A DNA stretch of 64,000 nucleotides from Clavaria fumosa (lineage: Eukaryota; Basidiomycota; Agaricomycetes; Agaricales; Clavariaceae): positions 124,001-188,000 of the forward strand of contig OX637804.1 in NCBI GenBank assembly GCA_951802425.1. Direction: 5' to 3'. Positions 56,816 through 64,000 of the stretch are shown in pieces. Every line of letters begins with the position of its first letter. Within the stretch, counting starts at the first letter, position 1. Under the pieces are notes generated by a model. The model did no database searches. It had not been told where the DNA came from and was given only the letters and a program-made list of their open reading frames with translations. Made by a program: the position numbers and the translations under genes.

Positions 56816-59800
56816 CTGGATTCTGACTATATGGTGGAATTGTTGCTTTGTGGGTGATGGGAGGGGAGAGAGAGGGATGGAATATGATAGGTATGGGATG
56901 GCCCAGTATAGCATTGCATTTGTTTTGGAATCCTATGGTTGGTTTTGATAAACAGGAGAATTTTGACTGGTTTGGTCAGCAGCTTTGGCATGAATTGGGA
57001 AATGAGTTTGGGGAAAATGTAAACCATGGAAATTGAAGATTAGAGGGGTAGATATAGGCACACAAAATTTCAAATGACTAGCTTGAGTGGTTAGCTTGCA
57101 GTGAAAGAAAGCGCAGATGCTCCATCTGCACAAGGACTATGCTGTTAGGATAGGAGCAACAAGGGACCATTCGCAGAAAAACAGTTTAGTCTGTTTAGCA
57201 TGTTATATGATAGTGGTCATCATTTAGAGCATCCATGATCAATTTCAAGAGATTTTCACGGTTAGATCTTGTGCTGTGAGGCCTGCAAACTTGTAGGGGT
57301 ACTTGTGTTGTTTAGGTTTGTAGGAAGGCAACTGTAGTCCTGGATGTGGCAGAGTAATTGAAACAAAGTCAGGGTGTATTATTCATGCACTATACTCAAT
57401 CTTTCAATGTGATCCCATTTGATTTAGGTGCCACCACAAGTACAAACTTGTGTGAGAACTGGATTCTGACTATATGGTGGAATTGTTGCTTTGTGGGTGA
57501 TGGGAGGGGAGAGAGAGGGATGGAATATGATAGGTATGGGATGGCCCAGTATAGCATTGCATTTGTTTTGGAATCCTATGGTTGGTTTTGATAAACAGGA
57601 GAATTTTGACTGGTTTGGTCAGCAGCTTTGGCATGAATTGGGAAATGAGTTTGGGGAAAATGTAAACCATGGAAATTGAAGATTAGAGGGGTAGATATAG
57701 GCACACAAAATTTCAAATGACTAGCTTGAGTGGTTAGCTTGCAGTGAAAGAAAGCGCAGATGCTCCATCTGCACAAGGACTATGCTGTTAGGATAGGAGC
57801 AACAAGGGACCATTCGCAGAAAAACAGTTTAGTCTGTTTAGCATGTTATATGATAGTGGTCATCATTTAGAGCATCCATGATCAATTTCAAGAGATTTTC
57901 ACGGTTAGATCTTGTGCTGTGAGGCCTGCAAACTTGTAGGGGTACTTGTGTTGTTTAGGTTTGTAGGAAGGCAACTGTAGTCCTGGATGTGGCAGAGTAA
58001 TTGAAACAAAGTCAGGGTGTATTATTCATGCACTATACTCAATCTTTCAATGTGATCCCATTTGATTTAGGTGCCACCACAAGTACAAACTTGTGTGAGA
58101 ACTGGATTCTGACTATATGGTGGAATTGTTGCTTTGTGGGTGATGGGAGGGGAGAGAGAGGGATGGAATATGATAGGTATGGGATGGCCCAGTATAGCAT
58201 TGCATTTGTTTTGGAATCCTATGGTTGGTTTTGATAAACAGGAGAATTTTGACTGGTTTGGTCAGCAGCTTTGGCATGAATTGGGAAATGAGTTTGGGGA
58301 AAATGTAAACCATGGAAATTGAAGATTAGAGGGGTAGATATAGGCACACAAAATTTCAAATGACTAGCTTGAGTGGTTAGCTTGCAGTGAAAGAAAGCGC
58401 AGATGCTCCATCTGCACAAGGACTATGCTGTTAGGATAGGAGCAACAAGGGACCATTCGCAGAAAAACAGTTTAGTCTGTTTAGCATGTTATATGATAGT
58501 GGTCATCATTTAGAGCATCCATGATCAATTTCAAGAGATTTTCACGGTTAGATCTTGTGCTGTGAGGCCTGCAAACTTGTAGGGGTACTTGTGTTGTTTA
58601 GGTTTGTAGGAAGGCAACTGTAGTCCTGGATGTGGCAGAGTAATTGAAACAAAGTCAGGGTGTATTATTCATGCACTATACTCAATCTTTCAATGTGATC
58701 CCATTTGATTTAGGTGCCACCACAAGTACAAACTTGTGTGAGAACTGGATTCTGACTATATGGTGGAATTGTTGCTTTGTGGGTGATGGGAGGGGAGAGA
58801 GAGGGATGGAATATGATAGGTATGGGATGGCCCAGTATAGCATTGCATTTGTTTTGGAATCCTATGGTTGGTTTTGATAAACAGGAGAATTTTGACTGGT
58901 TTGGTCAGCAGCTTTGGCATGAATTGGGAAATGAGTTTGGGGAAAATGTAAACCATGGAAATTGAAGATTAGAGGGGTAGATATAGGCACACAAAATTTC
59001 AAATGACTAGCTTGAGTGGTTAGCTTGCAGTGAAAGAAAGCGCAGATGCTCCATCTGCACAAGGACTATGCTGTTAGGATAGGAGCAACAAGGGACCATT
59101 CGCAGAAAAACAGTTTAGTCTGTTTAGCATGTTATATGATAGTGGTCATCATTTAGAGCATCCATGATCAATTTCAAGAGATTTTCACGGTTAGATCTTG
59201 TGCTGTGAGGCCTGCAAACTTGTAGGGGTACTTGTGTTGTTTAGGTTTGTAGGAAGGCAACTGTAGTCCTGGATGTGGCAGAGTAATTGAAACAAAGTCA
59301 GGGTGTATTATTCATGCACTATACTCAATCTTTCAATGTGATCCCATTTGATTTAGGTGCCACCACAAGTACAAACTTGTGTGAGAACTGGATTCTGACT
59401 ATATGGTGGAATTGTTGCTTTGTGGGTGATGGGAGGGGAGAGAGAGGGATGGAATATGATAGGTATGGGATGGCCCAGTATAGCATTGCATTTGTTTTGG
59501 AATCCTATGGTTGGTTTTGATAAACAGGAGAATTTTGACTGGTTTGGTCAGCAGCTTTGGCATGAATTGGGAAATGAGTTTGGGGAAAATGTAAACCATG
59601 GAAATTGAAGATTAGAGGGGTAGATATAGGCACACAAAATTTCAAATGACTAGCTTGAGTGGTTAGCTTGCAGTGAAAGAAAGCGCAGATGCTCCATCTG
59701 CACAAGGACTATGCTGTTAGGATAGGAGCAACAAGGGACCATTCGCAGAAAAACAGTTTAGTCTGTTTAGCATGTTATATGATAGTGGTCATCATTTAGA

Positions 59801-62800
59801 GCATCCATGATCAATTTCAAGAGATTTTCACGGTTAGATCTTGTGCTGTGAGGCCTGCAAACTTGTAGGGGTACTTGTGTTGTTTAGGTTTGTAGGAAGG
59901 CAACTGTAGTCCTGGATGTGGCAGAGTAATTGAAACAAAGTCAGGGTGTATTATTCATGCACTATACTCAATCTTTCAATGTGATCCCATTTGATTTAGG
60001 TGCCACCACAAGTACAAACTTGTGTGAGAACTGGATTCTGACTATATGGTGGAATTGTTGCTTTGTGGGTGATGGGAGGGGAGAGAGAGGGATGGAATAT
60101 GATAGGTATGGGATGGCCCAGTATAGCATTGCATTTGTTTTGGAATCCTATGGTTGGTTTTGATAAACAGGAGAATTTTGACTGGTTTGGTCAGCAGCTT
60201 TGGCATGAATTGGGAAATGAGTTTGGGGAAAATGTAAACCATGGAAATTGAAGATTAGAGGGGTAGATATAGGCACACAAAATTTCAAATGACTAGCTTG
60301 AGTGGTTAGCTTGCAGTGAAAGAAAGCGCAGATGCTCCATCTGCACAAGGACTATGCTGTTAGGATAGGAGCAACAAGGGACCATTCGCAGAAAAACAGT
60401 TTAGTCTGTTTAGCATGTTATATGATAGTGGTCATCATTTAGAGCATCCATGATCAATTTCAAGAGATTTTCACGGTTAGATCTTGTGCTGTGAGGCCTG
60501 CAAACTTGTAGGGGTACTTGTGTTGTTTAGGTTTGTAGGAAGGCAACTGTAGTCCTGGATGTGGCAGAGTAATTGAAACAAAGTCAGGGTGTATTATTCA
60601 TGCACTATACTCAATCTTTCAATGTGATCCCATTTGATTTAGGTGCCACCACAAGTACAAACTTGTGTGAGAACTGGATTCTGACTATATGGTGGAATTG
60701 TTGCTTTGTGGGTGATGGGAGGGGAGAGAGAGGGATGGAATATGATAGGTATGGGATGGCCCAGTATAGCATTGCATTTGTTTTGGAATCCTATGGTTGG
60801 TTTTGATAAACAGGAGAATTTTGACTGGTTTGGTCAGCAGCTTTGGCATGAATTGGGAAATGAGTTTGGGGAAAATGTAAACCATGGAAATTGAAGATTA
60901 GAGGGGTAGATATAGGCACACAAAATTTCAAATGACTAGCTTGAGTGGTTAGCTTGCAGTGAAAGAAAGCGCAGATGCTCCATCTGCACAAGGACTATGC
61001 TGTTAGGATAGGAGCAACAAGGGACCATTCGCAGAAAAACAGTTTAGTCTGTTTAGCATGTTATATGATAGTGGTCATCATTTAGAGCATCCATGATCAA
61101 TTTCAAGAGATTTTCACGGTTAGATCTTGTGCTGTGAGGCCTGCAAACTTGTAGGGGTACTTGTGTTGTTTAGGTTTGTAGGAAGGCAACTGTAGTCCTG
61201 GATGTGGCAGAGTAATTGAAACAAAGTCAGGGTGTATTATTCATGCACTATACTCAATCTTTCAATGTGATCCCATTTGATTTAGGTGCCACCACAAGTA
61301 CAAACTTGTGTGAGAACTGGATTCTGACTATATGGTGGAATTGTTGCTTTGTGGGTGATGGGAGGGGAGAGAGAGGGATGGAATATGATAGGTATGGGAT
61401 GGCCCAGTATAGCATTGCATTTGTTTTGGAATCCTATGGTTGGTTTTGATAAACAGGAGAATTTTGACTGGTTTGGTCAGCAGCTTTGGCATGAATTGGG
61501 AAATGAGTTTGGGGAAAATGTAAACCATGGAAATTGAAGATTAGAGGGGTAGATATAGGCACACAAAATTTCAAATGACTAGCTTGAGTGGTTAGCTTGC
61601 AGTGAAAGAAAGCGCAGATGCTCCATCTGCACAAGGACTATGCTGTTAGGATAGGAGCAACAAGGGACCATTCGCAGAAAAACAGTTTAGTCTGTTTAGC
61701 ATGTTATATGATAGTGGTCATCATTTAGAGCATCCATGATCAATTTCAAGAGATTTTCACGGTTAGATCTTGTGCTGTGAGGCCTGCAAACTTGTAGGGG
61801 TACTTGTGTTGTTTAGGTTTGTAGGAAGGCAACTGTAGTCCTGGATGTGGCAGAGTAATTGAAACAAAGTCAGGGTGTATTATTCATGCACTATACTCAA
61901 TCTTTCAATGTGATCCCATTTGATTTAGGTGCCACCACAAGTACAAACTTGTGTGAGAACTGGATTCTGACTATATGGTGGAATTGTTGCTTTGTGGGTG
62001 ATGGGAGGGGAGAGAGAGGGATGGAATATGATAGGTATGGGATGGCCCAGTATAGCATTGCATTTGTTTTGGAATCCTATGGTTGGTTTTGATAAACAGG
62101 AGAATTTTGACTGGTTTGGTCAGCAGCTTTGGCATGAATTGGGAAATGAGTTTGGGGAAAATGTAAACCATGGAAATTGAAGATTAGAGGGGTAGATATA
62201 GGCACACAAAATTTCAAATGACTAGCTTGAGTGGTTAGCTTGCAGTGAAAGAAAGCGCAGATGCTCCATCTGCACAAGGACTATGCTGTTAGGATAGGAG
62301 CAACAAGGGACCATTCGCAGAAAAACAGTTTAGTCTGTTTAGCATGTTATATGATAGTGGTCATCATTTAGAGCATCCATGATCAATTTCAAGAGATTTT
62401 CACGGTTAGATCTTGTGCTGTGAGGCCTGCAAACTTGTAGGGGTACTTGTGTTGTTTAGGTTTGTAGGAAGGCAACTGTAGTCCTGGATGTGGCAGAGTA
62501 ATTGAAACAAAGTCAGGGTGTATTATTCATGCACTATACTCAATCTTTCAATGTGATCCCATTTGATTTAGGTGCCACCACAAGTACAAACTTGTGTGAG
62601 AACTGGATTCTGACTATATGGTGGAATTGTTGCTTTGTGGGTGATGGGAGGGGAGAGAGAGGGATGGAATATGATAGGTATGGGATGGCCCAGTATAGCA
62701 TTGCATTTGTTTTGGAATCCTATGGTTGGTTTTGATAAACAGGAGAATTTTGACTGGTTTGGTCAGCAGCTTTGGCATGAATTGGGAAATGAGTTTGGGG

Positions 62801-64000
62801 AAAATGTAAACCATGGAAATTGAAGATTAGAGGGGTAGATATAGGCACACAAAATTTCAAATGACTAGCTTGAGTGGTTAGCTTGCAGTGAAAGAAAGCG
62901 CAGATGCTCCATCTGCACAAGGACTATGCTGTTAGGATAGGAGCAACAAGGGACCATTCGCAGAAAAACAGTTTAGTCTGTTTAGCATGTTATATGATAG
63001 TGGTCATCATTTAGAGCATCCATGATCAATTTCAAGAGATTTTCACGGTTAGATCTTGTGCTGTGAGGCCTGCAAACTTGTAGGGGTACTTGTGTTGTTT
63101 AGGTTTGTAGGAAGGCAACTGTAGTCCTGGATGTGGCAGAGTAATTGAAACAAAGTCAGGGTGTATTATTCATGCACTATACTCAATCTTTCAATGTGAT
63201 CCCATTTGATTTAGGTGCCACCACAAGTACAAACTTGTGTGAGAACTGGATTCTGACTATATGGTGGAATTGTTGCTTTGTGGGTGATGGGAGGGGAGAG
63301 AGAGGGATGGAATATGATAGGTATGGGATGGCCCAGTATAGCATTGCATTTGTTTTGGAATCCTATGGTTGGTTTTGATAAACAGGAGAATTTTGACTGG
63401 TTTGGTCAGCAGCTTTGGCATGAATTGGGAAATGAGTTTGGGGAAAATGTAAACCATGGAAATTGAAGATTAGAGGGGTAGATATAGGCACACAAAATTT
63501 CAAATGACTAGCTTGAGTGGTTAGCTTGCAGTGAAAGAAAGCGCAGATGCTCCATCTGCACAAGGACTATGCTGTTAGGATAGGAGCAACAAGGGACCAT
63601 TCGCAGAAAAACAGTTTAGTCTGTTTAGCATGTTATATGATAGTGGTCATCATTTAGAGCATCCATGATCAATTTCAAGAGATTTTCACGGTTAGATCTT
63701 GTGCTGTGAGGCCTGCAAACTTGTAGGGGTACTTGTGTTGTTTAGGTTTGTAGGAAGGCAACTGTAGTCCTGGATGTGGCAGAGTAATTGAAACAAAGTC
63801 AGGGTGTATTATTCATGCACTATACTCAATCTTTCAATGTGATCCCATTTGATTTAGGTGCCACCACAAGTACAAACTTGTGTGAGAACTGGATTCTGAC
63901 TATATGGTGGAATTGTTGCTTTGTGGGTGATGGGAGGGGAGAGAGAGGGATGGAATATGATAGGTATGGGATGGCCCAGTATAGCATTGCATTTGTTTTG
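56797..64000. repeat. 643-bp tandem satellite, about 11 units, continues past window
   Basis: The unit repeats with exact 643-bp spacing (e.g. 57440, 58083, 58726) and no difference that I noticed between units. It has no recognisable gene; the small open frames repeat identically in each unit and match nothing known. A single diverged unit lies at 14446-14868. Confidence 0.95.

Noticed and set aside
57358..63563. Repeated 62-77-residue frames in every 643-bp unit
   Set aside because: Four overlapping small frames repeat identically on both strands because the satellite is homogeneous. No recognisable features.

Overview
The window looks like a repeat-rich, probably heterochromatic or subtelomere-like piece of a basidiomycete (Agaricomycetes-type) nuclear genome. 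The signs are short GT-AG introns of about 50-80 nt, a FunK1-type fungal kinase gene, a Ty3/Gypsy chromovirus with the self-priming layout of the Tf1/sushi group, and a large OrsD-like/helicase gene. No rRNA gene and no convincing functional tRNA gene were seen.

Layout. (1) 1-1968, minus strand: a gene with a five-codon first exon followed by 15 micro-exons of 24-42 nt, all divisible by three, separated by near-identical 49-50 nt introns, then a normal exon that runs off the left edge. (2) 2000-4120: a TATA region, a duplicated ~210 bp segment and a GTGAG-rich low-complexity tract. (3) 4177-10470, plus strand: one large many-exon gene whose parts are zinc fingers and an OrsD-like (DUF3505-like) region, a segment with the tyrosine-recombinase signature R...K...(N)xxR...H-x8-Y, and a RecQ-like helicase. 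It carries a late frameshift. This is the most interesting candidate system in the window. (4) 11.8-27.4 kb: decayed LTR retrotransposon pieces of at least three families, a 21-bp minisatellite, a 655-bp tandem duplication, a 986-bp-arm palindrome and arrays of short quasi-palindromes. (5) 27635-33247: a nearly intact minus-strand chromovirus with identical-length 291 bp LTRs, a 5-bp target duplication, a PPT and a self-priming PBS, interrupted by two in-frame TGA codons. A second copy of the surrounding sequence at 38.6-39.3 kb preserves the empty site. (6) 33.7-43.2 kb: a ~60-66 bp minisatellite, non-coding sequence, decayed retroelement gag pieces and a frameshifted coiled-coil family gene. 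(7) 43591-46277, plus strand: an intact four-exon FunK1 kinase gene (839 codons), the best-preserved host gene. (8) 46.5-56.3 kb: a possible tRNA-derived SINE, a 787 bp foldback element, a scrambled Gypsy RT/RNase H pseudogene, a complete ~1.1 kb LTR, a 674-bp-arm palindrome and more quasi-palindrome arrays. This region is largely an inverted, rearranged relative of 23.2-26.0 kb. (9) 56.8-64.0 kb: a homogeneous 643-bp satellite of about 11 units that continues past the right edge.

How it fits together: two host-like genes (the micro-exon gene and FunK1) and the large recombinase/helicase gene sit among retroelement debris. Old element copies have lost CpG sites that the young chromovirus still carries, and several stop codons in dead copies are TGA at positions where related elements usually have arginine. 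Together these suggest cytosine methylation followed by deamination, or a RIP-like process. Introns of the micro-exon gene and of the recombinase/helicase gene share a stem-loop of the form TGTGATTA...TAATCACA, which suggests that the introns or exon-intron modules have been spreading locally by duplication.
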